In this document: in pieces, positions 1 through 10,522 of the stretch
How the letters are laid out: the number at the start of each line of letters is the position of its first letter
How positions within the stretch are numbered: the first letter of the stretch is position 1
Assembly: GCA_049841135.1 (NCBI GenBank)
Contig: JASGHK010000008.1
Coordinates: forward strand, 1,426,001-1,490,000
DNA: 64,000 nt
Source of the DNA: JACRCT01 sp049841135
GTDB taxonomy: Bacteria; Myxococcota; Myxococcia; Myxococcales; UBA5297
Reading direction: 5' to 3'
Position numbers and translations under genes: made by a program
Notes under the pieces: model-generated
The model's input: the letters and a program-made list of their open reading frames with translations, nothing else
What the model was told of the DNA's origin: nothing
Databases searched by the model: none

Positions 1-2
1 GG

Positions 3-1590
3 GGCGGCAAGGCCATGAAGGAGTTCATGACGAAGATGTCGTTCTTCGCCGGCCTGGCGTTCATCCTCGCCTTCGTGCTCGCCTTCGTGGCCGCGCAGGC
101 GCTGACCGCCCCGGTACGCGGCCTGGCCGAAGGGGCCGAGGCCATCGCGCGCGGCGACCTGACCCGCGTGGTCCCGGTGCTCACGCGCGACGAGATCGGC
201 TCGCTCGCCAGCTCCTTCGGCGTCATGTCCAGCGGCCTGCGCAAGCTGGTGGGCAACATCAGCGGGGCAGCGGAGAGCCTCTCCGGGCAGGTCGGCGGCG
301 TGGTCAGCGCGGGCGCGCTGGTGCAGCGCGGGGCCGAGGTCCGCCGCGAGGGCGTGGCCGGCGCCACGCGGGAGATGACCGAGATGGACAAGTCGGTGGC
401 CGAGGTGGGCCGCGACATCTCGGGCCTCAACGAGTACGTGGCGACCACCGGCGCGGCGCTGGCCGAGTTCGCCGCCTCGCTCGAGGAGGTGCGCCGCCAC
501 GGGCTGGAGCTCGAGCGGGCCGTGGCCGGCTCGCGCGGCGAGGTGCAGGCGCTCCTGGCGGCGGCCGACAGCGTGCGCGGCGAGATCGCCGCGCTCGCCG
601 ACGCCGCCAGCTCCACGCTCTCCACCATCGGCGAGTCGGGGCGGACGCTGCAGGCCCTGGGCGACACCGCGCGCGAAGGCGAGCGCGTGGCGCAGCGCCT
701 CTTCGAGGAGACCCGGACCGGCGCGCAGGTCGTGGACCAGAGCGTGCGCGGCGTCGAGGCCATCCGCGGGGTGGTGGCCGAGGCCAAGCAGCACGTCCAG
801 GCGCTGGGCGAGCGCTCCAGCGACATCACCGAGGTCGTGGACTTCATCGCCGAGGTCGCCGGGCGCACCAACCTGCTCTCGCTCAACGCGGCCATCATCG
901 CCGCCCAGGCCGGCGAGCAGGGCAAGCCCTTCGGCGTCGTCGCCGACCACATCCGCGAGCTGGCCTCGCAGATCGGCAGCTCGACCAAGCGGATCGCGGA
1001 CATCATCGCCGGCGTGAAGCTCGAGGTGGAGGCGACGAGCGCCCTCATCCAGGAGTCCGACGAGCTGGCGGCGACCGGCGTCGAGCGCGCGCAGGAGGGC
1101 GGCGAGGCGCTCAAGCGGATCGCCGACGAGAGCAAGAAGTCGCGCGAGGTCTCGCTCTCCATCCTCCCCGTCGTCACGACCTACACGCAGACGGCCCAGC
1201 AGATTCGAGCAGCTGGCGGCCAAGGTGGTGGAGATGGCGCGGGGCTTCGAGGGCGTCGACCTGCTCGCCCGCGGCGGCAAGTCGATCGAGGCGCTCGCCC
1301 AGAGCCTGGAGCCGTTGACCTCCCGCGTCGGCCGGGCGCTCGAGGAGCAGACCGCGGTCAGCCACAAGCAGGTCGAGAGCCTCGAGGAGATCAACCGGAT
1401 GATCGCCCGGCTCAACGGCACCGTGACCGAGCACGCCGACGGCACCGCGCGCGTCTTGAAGAACCTGTCGGCGCTGGTGAGCCTGGCGGACGAGGACCGC
1501 CGCGCGGTGGACGAGCTGGCGCTGGCGGCGCAGGCCCTCAACCGGCACGCACAGGCGCTGCGCGAGGGGCTCGGGCAGTTCCGGATGTAG
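3..1590 (+). CDS. Methyl-accepting chemotaxis protein, 5' partial, frameshifted
   Basis: C-terminal part of a chemoreceptor that would signal to CheA/CheW; its sensor domain lies before the window. The visible start is a transmembrane helix (about 36-95), then a HAMP domain, then a long coiled-coil signalling domain. The hairpin tip is recognisable by RTNLLSLNAAIIAAQAGE and FGVVADHIRELA. The reading frame is lost near 1203 and resumes in another frame to end at 1590. Deleting one T from GATTC at 1202-1206 restores the continuous protein (QQIEQLAAKVVEM), so the shift is probably a sequencing error and not a pseudogene. The missing 5' end means ligand class cannot be judged. It converges on the next gene with a 6-base gap. 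Confidence 0.88.
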
Positions 1591-1596
1591 CCCCGA

Positions 1597-2800
1597 CTAC
1601 TCGAGCTCGCCCTCGTCGGAGTCCGCTGCCCGCGCCAAGGTGCAGCGGACGATGGCGTCAGGCGCGAGGTAGTACTCGTCCCCATCGCGGATCCGTTGGC
1701 GGGTGACCCGCAGCCGCCCGCCCAGGCGCACGCCGCCCCCCACCGCTTCGGCCCACCACACGCCGTCCTTGGCCTTCTCCAGCAAGAGGTGCCCCGACTC
1801 GACCGCGCGCGAGCCGAAGGTGATCTGGCAGACGGGGCCTCGCCCGGCCAGCGCGCTCGACTCGACGCGCAGCACCTGCCCGGCCGAGGTCGCGACGGAC
1901 AGCTCGTTCTCCCCAGCTCGAGGCGCGTGCGCGGCGAGGGTGCGGACGCCTTCGAGGTCGAGCCGCGCGCCGCGCAGGTCGACGTGGGTCCGCGCCGGGT
2001 CGTAGGCCTCGAGCACGGCCACCACGCCCGGGTTCGTCAGCTCGCAGCTCAGCAGCTCCACCTTCTCCAGGCCGAGCCCGGACTTCGCGATCGCCTCGGC
2101 GCCGGCGTCCTCGATCGGCTGGCCGACGAGCTCGAGCCCACGCAGCCCCCGAAGCCGTTCTGCCTTCGCGATCAGCCCTGCGCCGCGCGCCGTCACCGCC
2201 CCGGGCGGCAGCGGCGCCCGCACCGAGAGCGACGCCAGCCGAAGTCCCTGGAGACTCGAGACCACCTCGAGCTGCGCGTCGTCGAAGCCCCAGGCCCGCA
2301 CCGCCAGGCGCCGCAGACCCGAGAGCAGCCCCAGCGAATCCAGCTTCGCCAGGCCGGCGCCGACCTGGGCCGGGCTCGCCGCCCTCGCCCGATAGACGTC
2401 CCAGTCCGTCGCCACGTCGAGGAGGGTCAACGCCTCGAGACCTGGGCTCTGCTCGAGCGCCGCCCTGCCTTGGATTGGCAACGACTGGCTCGCCAGCGCC
2501 GCCGACGCGAGCAGGCCGCGGTGGAAGCGGACGCAGGCGAGCGCGTCCGAGGTGCGCAGGAAGCCCTCTGGCAGCCAGCTCCAGGCGTGTGCCTTGAGGA
2601 GCGCCCGCTCGCGCTCGACTAGCGCCGCGCGCCGCGCCTCGTCCGGCACGCCGCGGGCCAAGGCGCACTGCAGCTGGACGAGCTCCCCGCGCGGATCGCC
2701 GCGCTCGCAGAGCAGGTCCGCCCAGACCAGCCGCGGCCCGTCGTCGTCGGGCTCGGCCCGGATGGCCCTCAGCGAGATCCTGTTCCTGCACTGCGCTCAT
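1597..2800 (-). CDS. TIGR02996-type protein with leucine-rich and FHA-like regions (probable frameshift near start)
   Basis: The N-terminus carries the TIGR02996 repeat-companion motif (AEPDDDGPRLVWADLLCERG, then DPRGELVQLQ), common in Myxococcota and Planctomycetes in front of leucine-rich repeats. The middle has degenerate LRRs (LSGLRRLAVRAWGF, LRGLRGLELVG). The last 90 residues resemble an FHA fold (ESGHLLLEKAKDGVWW, RIRDGDEYYLAP) without the canonical binding residues. The likely ATG (complement of 2798-2800) is in another frame from the domain; a single extra base between about 2775 and 2790 would explain this. Otherwise translation would have to begin downstream at a weak start. Function is unknown; a protein-protein interaction scaffold is inferred. 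Confidence 0.65.
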
Positions 2801-2847
2801 GCCCGGCCATCCTCGCATGGGACGACGGGCTCCCCTGAAGGCAGACG

Positions 2848-4335
2848 CTACGGACAGGTCCCAGCGACACAGCTTCCCGCGCTGCAGCCGCTTCCGACGC
2901 AGCAGGGTTCCCCGGGCGCACCGCAAGGCGCGCAGGTGCCGGCGCCATCGCAGACGTAGCCCGCGCCGCAGTAGGCGTTCAACGCCGAGGCGCAGCACGG
3001 CTGTCCGTCTCCGCCGCAGGGAACGCAGAGCGAGCCCGACGGCACCGTGTAGGGAGCGACACAGCCCGCGTGCTTGCAGCGCGGCTGGAAGACGCCGCCG
3101 CAGGTGCCGCACGAGCGGTCCGCGCACGTCCCCTCGGCGTGCTCGCAGGCGACGCCGGGGGCGAAGCAGGCGCCGCTGATGGTGCAGCAGCCCCCGTCGG
3201 CGCACCAATCCGCCTCGCAGCAGGGCTCGCCGGGGCCGCCGCAGGCCACACACTTGCTCCCGTCGCAGACGAGGTCGCCGGCGGTGCAGAAGGAGTTGGC
3301 AGCGCCCGCTCCCGGGCAGCAGCCGGCGCCCAGCACGCCGCAGGTCCCGCATGCCCCGGCAGCGGTGCAGACCCCGGTCGAGCCGGTGCAGGCGCTGCCC
3401 GTGGCGACGCAGGAGAGCCCAGAGCAGCATCCGGAAGCACAGTGGCCGTTGGCGCAGCACGGCTCTCCGGGGTCTCCGCAAGGCGCCCAGGCCCCACGCA
3501 GGCAGACCTGACCCGGGTCCCCACCCGACTGCCCGGCGGGAACGCATTGAGTTCCGTCGCTGCAGGCGCCGGCAGCGCATCCCTCGGCGCAGGTCGGCTG
3601 GTAAGGCCCGCCGCAGCCACCGTCCGGGAACGAGGCGTCGCGCGGACTCGAGGCATCCGCCAGCTCGCTGGCGTCGAGGCCGGGCGAAGCGTCCGGTCGC
3701 TCAGCGGCATCGGGTCCGGCAGCTTCAGGCCAGTCGGCATCCGGCGGCTCGGAAGCGTCGGCCTCGGAGCTGGCGGCGTCGACGTCCATGTCAGCGTCTG
3801 GTCCCGCCGTTGCGTCCGTTGCCCCCGCGGCATCGTCTGGGCCCAGTGGCTCTTCGGCGTCCGGCACGGATTCGCCGGCGTCCATGCCTGGCCCGTTTGC
3901 ATCTGGCCCAGGCTCGTTCGCGTCAGCTCGGCCCGCATCGCCCACCACGACGATCTCAAAGCAGGACCGGAGCACGGCCTCGCCGAAGGGCCCCTCGACG
4001 CGCAGGTCGTAGATACCGGGTCCGAGCGACGCCGGAACGACGGCCGTCAGGCGGTGGGAAGCGGCGCGGGTGACCGAGCGGAGCTCGACGGTGCCCAGCC
4101 AGGCCCGGTGCGTGGAGTGGATCCGCGTCGGCCCGCCCTCCACATCCAGCTCGGCCCTGACCGGGAAGTCTCCGGTAATGACGACCGCGAGCTCAGCGAG
4201 CCCATCGGCGCGCGGCGGGTCGATCGCTTCGATCGCCATCGGCAAGGAGGTGCTGCTGCGGCAGGCCCCGAAGAGAAGCCCGACGGCGAGTCCCCAGCCC
4301 AGCCCGGAATGAGCAAGACCCATTCGCCCGGCCAT
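2848..4335 (-). CDS. Cys-rich, Asp/Ala-linker lipoprotein
   Basis: Probable outer-surface lipoprotein of about 495 residues. The N-terminus has a hydrophobic stretch and lipobox (LLFGAC). An IPT/TIG-like beta domain follows (about 35-135, ending GIYDLRVEGPFGEAVLRSCFEIV). Then comes a linker of about 110 residues made of DA/PDA repeats, possibly cation-binding, then about 230 residues of Cys-rich repeats of the form CGGPGEPCC. This architecture is frequent in myxobacterial surface proteins; function is unknown. Start could be 4335 or the ATG at 4323. It lies 71 bases downstream of the topB-recQ gene on the same strand. Confidence 0.75.
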   Translation of the reverse strand: MAGRMGLAHSGLGWGLAVGLLFGACRSSTSLPMAIEAIDPPRADGLAELAVVITGDFPVRAELDVEGGPTRIHSTHRAWLGTVELRSVTRAASHRLTAVVPASLGPGIYDLRVEGPFGEAVLRSCFEIVVVGDAGRADANEPGPDANGPGMDAGESVPDAEEPLGPDDAAGATDATAGPDADMDVDAASSEADASEPPDADWPEAAGPDAAERPDASPGLDASELADASSPRDASFPDGGCGGPYQPTCAEGCAAGACSDGTQCVPAGQSGGDPGQVCLRGAWAPCGDPGEPCCANGHCASGCCSGLSCVATGSACTGSTGVCTAAGACGTCGVLGAGCCPGAGAANSFCTAGDLVCDGSKCVACGGPGEPCCEADWCADGGCCTISGACFAPGVACEHAEGTCADRSCGTCGGVFQPRCKHAGCVAPYTVPSGSLCVPCGGDGQPCCASALNAYCGAGYVCDGAGTCAPCGAPGEPCCVGSGCSAGSCVAGTCP

Positions 4336-4406
4336 TCTACTCGCCGGGCCGGCGCGCCGCCGCGAGGGGCCGTCGATGCGCGCAGAGCCCCGTCGCCTCA
4401 GCCGCT

Positions 4407-7400
4407 TCAGCGCCCGCCGACGACCTTCAGAATCTCCGCCCCGTGCTTCTCGGCGACCTTGGGCCCGACTCCCTTGACCTGCCGCAGCTCCGCGGCGCTC
4501 GCCGGCTTCGCTCCGGCGATGGCCTTGAGCGTCTTGTCGTGGAGGATGGTGAAGGCCGGCACCTTCCTGGCCTTGGCGAGCTTCCCGCGCCACTCGCGCA
4601 GCCGCGCCTCGACCGCCGGGTCGACCGGGAGCTCCACGGCCGCAGGCTTCGTCCCTTCACGGCCGCCACTCCGGCCGCGCCGCTTGCGCCCGCCACGTTC
4701 CTGGACTGGCGGCGCCTCGTCGAAGCTGAGCCTGCCTTCCAGCGGACCGCGCGACCCCGACCGGCGGTTCGCGCGGCGGAAGCGGATCTTCTGCCCGTCC
4801 TTCTCGAACTCGTCGTCGGTCAGCGAGATCTCCTGGCAGCGCTCGAGCGCGTCCATCAGCTTCTCGAAGTCGCGCCGCTCCATCGCGCCGGCCGGTACCA
4901 GGTTCCGCATCAGCGTCCCGGTCGCCAGCGCGCCCTTGCGGCGCAGCTCCTCCAGCACCCTGTTCGCCAGCTCCAGCTCGGACCCCGTCGCCGGCCGGAA
5001 CCGGCGCCCGACACACTCCTGGGGACGGCAGCCGTCGCACTGGCCGCACGCGGCGTCGTCCTCGGTATCGCCGAAGTAGCGGATGAGCCGCGCCATGCGG
5101 CACCCGCTCGACTGCGCGAAGGCCACCACCTCGCCCAGCTGGGCGAACCGGTAGTCCTTGATGGCGCGGTAGGGCCCCTGCCAGCCCGCACGGCCGCGGC
5201 GGACGACGTCGTCGCCCTCGATGACCACGCCGCCGTGGACCCAGAGCTTGTCCAGCGCCTGCTCGGCCGTCTCGGCGTCGATGCCGCACTCGACCAACAG
5301 CCGCGTCCGATCGATGCCCTCGTCGGGGACCTCGGCGAGCAGCTTCTCGAGCTTGGCGACCGGCGGGTAGTCGCGCTCCAGGAACCGTTCGTGGAGCATC
5401 CGGTCGCCCCAGGACCAGAAGAGCATCGCGCGGGCCGGCTTGCCGTCGCGACCGGCGCGGCCGATCTCCTGGTAGTAGCCCTCGACGGTGCCCGGCAGGC
5501 CCAGGTGGATGACGGTGCGGATGTCGGCCTTGTCGATGCCCATGCCGAACGCGATGGTCGCGATGATGACCTCGAGCTCGCCGCGCTGAAACGCCTCCTG
5601 GGTGCGGCTGCGGGTCGCGGCGTCCAGCCCGGCGTGGTACGGCGCACAGCGGAAGTGGCGCGAGAACTCGGCGGCCACCTCCTCGGCCTTCTTGCGGCTG
5701 GGGACGTAGACGATGGCCGGCCGGCGCTCCTTGGGCCGCAGCGCCTCCAGCGCCTGGTCCACCCGGCCGCCCGGAGGGCTCTCGACGATCTCGATGGCCA
5801 GATTGTGCCGGCGGAAGCCGCGGATGAACCGCTGGGCGGACTTCATCCCCAGCTGGGCCAGGATGTCGTCCTGCACCCGCAGCGTGGCGGTCGCGGTGAG
5901 CGCCACGACCGGCGCCGGCAGCAGCTGCGGCAGCCGCTCGCCCAAGAGCCGGTAGTCGGGCCGGAAGTCGTGGCCCCAGTGCGAGATGCAGTGCGCCTCG
6001 TCCACCGCCACGAGCGTCGGCTTGCGCTTGGCGAGCATCTCCGGGAAGCCCGGGACCGAGAGCCGCTCCGGCGCGATCATCAAGAAGTCGAGCGAGCCGT
6101 CGAGCCAGGCCCGGCAGGCGGCGCGCGACTCCTCGCGGCTCCGCCCCGAATGGATGGACTCGGCGTGGAACCCCAGCTGGCGCAGCTTGGCCGTCTGGTC
6201 CTCCATCAGCGCGATGAGCGGGCTGATGACGAGCGTGGTGCCGCCGCGGGCGATACCCGGGAGCTGATAGCAGAGCGATTTGCCCGCCCCGGTGGGCATC
6301 ACCAAGAGCGCGTTGTTCCCGCCGGTGACGGCCTTGCAGACCTCCTCCTGCCCGGCGCGGAACGAAGCATGGCCAAAGCGGGACTGGAGGATCGAGCGCA
6401 AGTCGCCGCCACCCGGTGGACGGCCTTCCCGAACGCCATCGGCAACCCTGGAAGCAGCAGCTGGCACCGCAACGTCGAAGCGAGAGGCGGGAGGCCCGTC
6501 CTGGCTGACACCAACACGGTGCGAAGAGCTCCGATCAGCTGGCGGCGGGCAACCCACGGACCCCCTCCCGCAGTTGGGAGGGGGCAGGGGGGAGGGCCTG
6601 GTCGGGGCAAGAGGCCTGCTCCCAAGCCCAGCGATCACTTCCCGGACGAACCGCTCGATCTCCTCCATCAGCTTGGCGAGGCTCCCCTGCCCCCGCTCGA
6701 TCTTCTTGAGCGCGAACTCCCACTCGCCGGTCAGCTGGGGGCTCTTCACCGAGTCGTGCACCACGTCGATGAGCGCCTCGCCCTTGGGCGTCGCGGCGAG
6801 CGCCTTGCCCTGGCGCTCGACGTACTGCCGCGCCAGCAGCGTCTCGAGGATCGCCGCGCGCGTCGCCGGGGTTCCCAGCCCGCGCTCGCGCATCGCCTCT
6901 TCCAGCTCGCGGCTGTCGAGCGCCTTGCCCGCCGACTCCATCGCGGTCAGCAGCGTCGCGTCGGTGTAGCGCTTGGGCGGCGAGGTCTGCTTGTCCTTGA
7001 TCTCCACCGACGTGACCGGCCGCACCTGCCCCGGCGCCAGCCCCTCCGGCAGCTTCGATTCGCCGTCGTCCTTGCCGCCCTTGCGCGTCTCGACGTCGAG
7101 CGCCTTCCACCCGACCTGGGTGACGACCGTGCCGCTCGACAGGAAGAGGTCGGTCGGGACGGCTGGATCCCGCTGCGCCGGGACGGCGGTGACCACCTTG
7201 GTGACCCGCGTCTTGTGGTCCGCGTGCCAGGCCATCAGCAGGCGCCGGCAGACGAGGTCGAAGAGGCGCTCCTCGTCGCGGCTGAGCGACTTGCCGTCCT
7301 TCGACGCTCCGGTGGGGATGATGGCGTGGTGGTCGGTGACCTTGCCGTCGTCGACGTAGCGCTTGGTGAGCGGGCGCTGTCCGGTCCCGGGCGCGAGGGC

Positions 7401-8454
7401 CGCCGAGTACGGCCCGGAGATGGCGGTGACGATGGGCCCGAGCCCCGCTCCCACGGACGTGCTCAGGTGGCGGCTGTCGGTGCGCGGATAGCTCAAGAGC
7501 TTGTGCTGCTCGTAGAGCGACTGCGCCGCGGCCAGCGTCGCCTGCGCGGTCATCCCGTACAGCCGGTTCGCGTGCCGCTGGAGCTCGGTCAGGTCGTAGA
7601 GCAGCGGCGGCGGCAGGCTCTTGTCGGTGCCGGTGCTCTCCAGCACCTTGCCGTCCTTGCCCTCGCAGCGCTTGCGGATCTGCTCGGCGAGGACGCGGTC
7701 CGGCGGAAGCCGCCGCGCCAGGTCCTCGCCCTCCTTCTTGAGCTTCGCCGCGTCGAACCAGGTGCCGCAGTAGCGCTGCGCTCCAGCCCCGAAGGCAGCC
7801 TCGACCTCGCAGTACTTCTCGGGCACGAAGTCGCGGATGGCCCGGTCCCGCTCGACGATCATCGCCAGCGTCGGCGTCTGCACCCGGCCCACCGAGAGCA
7901 GGTCCGGGCCGTGGCACAGCGTGTAGGCGCGGCTGAAGTTCATCCCCACGAGCCAGTCGGCGCGCGAGCGGCCCTCGGCTGCGTCGGCCAAGGCGTCGAA
8001 CTCCCGCGACGGGCGCAGCGCCTTGAAGCCCTGGGCGATGGCGTCGGACGTCAGCGAGGAGATCCACAGGCGCTGCACCGGCTTGCGGCAGCCGGCCTTC
8101 CGGTAGAGGTAGCGGAAGATGAGCTTCGCCCTCGCGCCCGGCGTCGGTGGCGCACACCACGCGCTCGACGTCGGCCGCGTTGACGATGCGCCGGACGGTC
8201 TCGAAGTGGCCCTTGGTCTGCTCGAGGACCTCCAGCGGCCACTCGCCCGGCAGCATGGGAAGGCGCTCGAAGCGCCAGGCCTTCCAGTCCGGATTGATCT
8301 GGTGCGGCTCGGCGAGCCCCACCAGGTGGCCGATGGCCCAGGTCACGACGTAGCCGTTGCCGCGCAAGCACCCATCGTCACGGCGAGTCGCGCCGAGGAC
8401 CTCGGCGATGCTCCGGGCGACGGACGGCTTCTCGGCGACGACGGCGACGGTCAT
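4407..8454 (-). CDS. topB-recQ: DNA topoisomerase III - RecQ helicase fusion (one frameshift)
   Basis: One reading frame joins type IA topoisomerase III to RecQ (about 1348 residues after correction). TopB half: Toprim with EKPSVA and TDAGREGE (about 103-110), catalytic Tyr near residue 322 in SYPRTDSRHL, SVGRVQTPTLAMI. A low-complexity linker of about 75 residues follows. RecQ half: motif 0 FRAGQEEV, Walker A MPTGAGKSLCYQLP, box II VDEAHCISHW, QEIGRAGRDG, a four-Cys zinc site (CRMARLIRYF through CGQCDGC), winged helix, and a C-terminal HRDC domain. An extra base at about 8125 splits the Toprim end from the rest: GAGCTC expected, GAGCTTC present on the plus strand. Start ATG at 8454 has a strong GGGAGGG ribosome site. 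RecQ and topoisomerase III together dissolve double Holliday junctions, so a single chain is functionally sensible. Confidence 0.88.
6561..6584. repeat. Intragenic hairpin element in the topB-recQ linker
   Basis: Perfect 9-base arms (CCCCCTCCC and GGGAGGGGG) around a 6-base loop, followed by G-rich sequence. It resembles intergenic REP-like hairpins and sits in the DNA encoding the low-complexity linker between the TopB and RecQ halves. Confidence 0.6.
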
Positions 8455-8538
8455 GAGCGCTTTTCCCTCCCGGAAGCTCCCGAAGCCGGGCCATCCGGCT
8501 CGAACGTGGGAGGTTCTAGCAGACGGGGCCGACATTCC

Positions 8539-8565
8539 GTCGAACCCGTCGAACCCGTCGAACCC
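8539..8565. repeat. Three tandem copies of a 9-base repeat
   Basis: Three perfect copies of GTCGAACCC, followed by a degenerate copy, lie in the divergent intergenic region between topB-recQ and the zinc-ribbon gene. The copy number could vary; no known factor is recognised. Confidence 0.7.
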
Positions 8566-8670
8566 GTTCACCCGTTCCAAAACCCGATCAAGTTCAGCCT
8601 CGTTCAGCCGGGTCTGGAGCGCCCCACTCTGGCCGCCGTGCCGCCCCGCACACCGGGTATGCTCCGGCGC

Positions 8671-9162
8671 ATGTTCTCCCTATCTCCGACCGACCGTCTG
8701 CTCGTCCGCTGCCCGCGTTGCTCGGGCACCTTGGTCCCTGCCCAGCTCAAGCAGGCAGGCGCCTCGGCGCTCGTGTCGGAGTGCTCGGTCTGCCAGGGAC
8801 ACTGGACGGAGCCCGGCGATCTGGAGCGGCTCGTCGCCGCCGGGGAAATCGCTCCGGTCGAGGCCCAGCGCATCTCCCCGCTCGTGTCGCAGCGCAAGCC
8901 CATGGGCTGCCCGAAGTGCGCGGGGCACGAGATGGCGCAGGTCGCCGCCGACGGCTCCAGGCTCTTCGTCGACGTCTGCCCGCGGTGCCTTGGCAGCTGG
9001 CTCGACGGCGGGGAGCTCTTGACCTTCGGGCGCGAGAGGCTGCTCGCGGCGCTGGTGAGCACCTACCGGGTGGTCCGAGACTCGCCGCAGAGCTGCAGCT
9101 CCGGCCGGTCGGCTGGCTGGTGCGAAGTCGCCTTGAGTTCACCGAGACGAAGTAGCCCGTGA
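8671..9162 (+). CDS. TFIIB-type zinc-ribbon protein
   Basis: Small protein (163 residues) with two zinc-ribbon-like units. The first has CPRC and CSVC, the second CPKC and CPRCLGSWLDGGELLTF, the usual ending of the zf-TFIIB family. Function of this bacterial family is not established; metal binding is predicted. The ATG at 8671 starts the conserved part, with an ATG at 8659 as the alternative. The last about 30 residues (after AALVSTYR) look unconserved and may be read-through into intergenic sequence. Confidence 0.7.
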   Translation: MFSLSPTDRLLVRCPRCSGTLVPAQLKQAGASALVSECSVCQGHWTEPGDLERLVAAGEIAPVEAQRISPLVSQRKPMGCPKCAGHEMAQVAADGSRLFVDVCPRCLGSWLDGGELLTFGRERLLAALVSTYRVVRDSPQSCSSGRSAGWCEVALSSPRRSSP

Positions 9163-9164
9163 AG

Positions 9165-9203
9165 CAGTTCTTGGCGACCTTGGTCCCTTGGCGACCTTGG
9201 CGG
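9165..9203 (+). repeat. 39-base dispersed repeat, copy 1
   Basis: Exact 39-base match to 22362-22400 in the same orientation. The unit itself contains two copies of CTTGGCGACCTTGG. It lies between the convergent zinc-ribbon and pseudokinase genes. It belongs to the broad type of TTGGCG-rich intergenic repeats. Confidence 0.8.
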
Positions 9204-9255
9204 CCCAGCACGCTCCCATTTCCCCACAGCAGCTCGACGTCACTCGAACCCCAGC

Positions 9256-10440
9256 TCACTGCACCAACGAGCGCAGCCACTGGGCGACGGTCTGCCGGGC
9301 GGGCTTGGGCGTCTTGAGCAGCCGCGCCAGGCCCCACCCGCCCCGCGCGTCCTCCACCTCGCGCAGCAGCTCGCGCCCATCGCTCGGGCGCTCGGCCGGG
9401 TCCTTGCGCAACGTCCGCGCGACCAGGTCGGCGAGTCGCGGCGGCGCGTCCAGCCGCGGGGCCGGCTGCGAGCGGATGGCCTCGAGGGCCTCGAAGGCGC
9501 TCTCGCGGGCGAAGGGGAGCCGGCCCGCGACGAGCTGGTAGAGCAGCTGGCCGGCGCGATAGACGTCGAGCGCGGGGGTGGCCGGGAGCAGGAGAACCTC
9601 CTCCGGGGCGAGCTCGGACATCGGCAGCGGCTTCGCCCACGCCGGCCCTCTCGAGCCACGGCCCGCCGCCTCGGCGACCGCCGCCGCCCCGGCGAACATC
9701 AGGCGCAGCGAGCCGTCCGGGACCAGCCACACCGCGTCGAGGTCGACCCACCGGTGCAGCGCGCCGCGGGCATGCAGCGCGCCCAGGGCCTCGGCGACCT
9801 GGCAGACCAGGGCGGCCGCGACGTCCGGCTCCACCTTGCCCCCGGAGCGGCGAACGGCCTGGCGCAGCGCGAGGCCGTCCTGCGGCACGTCGAAGAGGAT
9901 GTACCCGCCGTCGAGGTTGGCGTCCGAGACCCGCGGCAGCAGCGGGTGGTCGATGTCCAGCACGCGGTCGAGGCCGGGCTTCATGTCCTCGGCGGCGACC
10001 TCCAGGAACATCGCCACCCCCTCGCGGCCGGTCTTGTACGAGCGCGCATAGGCCGCCTTCCACAGCCGGCGCGAGACGATCACCTCGATCACGTCGAACT
10101 TGAGCTCCTCGGGCGGGGCCTCGCCGAAGTCGAGCGCGACCGTCTCGATCGTCGCGATTGGATCCAGTTCCCCGAGCCCGACCTTCCCCTCCGCCGTCTC
10201 GGCGCCGCGCAGGTAGACCTTCATCGCCGGGGCGCGGCGCTGCAGGACCTGCTCCAGCCGGCGGAAGGCGAGCTCGCGCGGCCCTTTGCGGGTCAGGAGC
10301 GCGTCGAAGCGGTTCTGCTCGAGCAGGCGGTCGACATCCTCGATGCTGCTCGCGAACTGGTAGCGGATCCTCCGGGCGTACGCGGCCTCGGAGACCGCCT
10401 TGCGCTCCGCGTCGTCGTCCAGAAAGACGAGAAGGTTCAT
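9256..10440 (-). CDS. Pseudokinase with N-terminal receiver-like region
   Basis: 394-residue protein. The first about 125 residues (MNLLVFLDDDAERKAV onwards) look like a response-regulator-type alpha/beta fold. The rest follows the C-lobe layout of Hanks-type kinases. The catalytic loop is HARGALHRWVDLDAVWL instead of HRDLKPxN, the DFG region reads LMFAGAAAV, while the APE-equivalent (LAPEEVLLLP), the DVYRAGQLLYQLVAGRLPF helix and the terminal Arg (DPAERPS) are retained. Loss of HRD and DFG argues for a non-catalytic kinase fold used for binding. It lies downstream of the HDOD gene, 82 bases away on the same strand. Confidence 0.75.
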   Translation of the reverse strand: MNLLVFLDDDAERKAVSEAAYARRIRYQFASSIEDVDRLLEQNRFDALLTRKGPRELAFRRLEQVLQRRAPAMKVYLRGAETAEGKVGLGELDPIATIETVALDFGEAPPEELKFDVIEVIVSRRLWKAAYARSYKTGREGVAMFLEVAAEDMKPGLDRVLDIDHPLLPRVSDANLDGGYILFDVPQDGLALRQAVRRSGGKVEPDVAAALVCQVAEALGALHARGALHRWVDLDAVWLVPDGSLRLMFAGAAAVAEAAGRGSRGPAWAKPLPMSELAPEEVLLLPATPALDVYRAGQLLYQLVAGRLPFARESAFEALEAIRSQPAPRLDAPPRLADLVARTLRKDPAERPSDGRELLREVEDARGGWGLARLLKTPKPARQTVAQWLRSLVQ

Positions 10441-10522
10441 CCCGCTAGCCTCCCACTCGAGTGGCCAGCCTACTCCGCCCTCGCTCGCCGGCCGACGACG
10501 GAATTGCTCGAGCGGAGCCCTC

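Noticed and set aside
4443..8183. 1246-residue open frame antisense to topB-recQ
   Set aside because: Low-complexity Arg/Leu-rich product typical of the mirror frame of a high-GC gene; the sense strand has all catalytic motifs.
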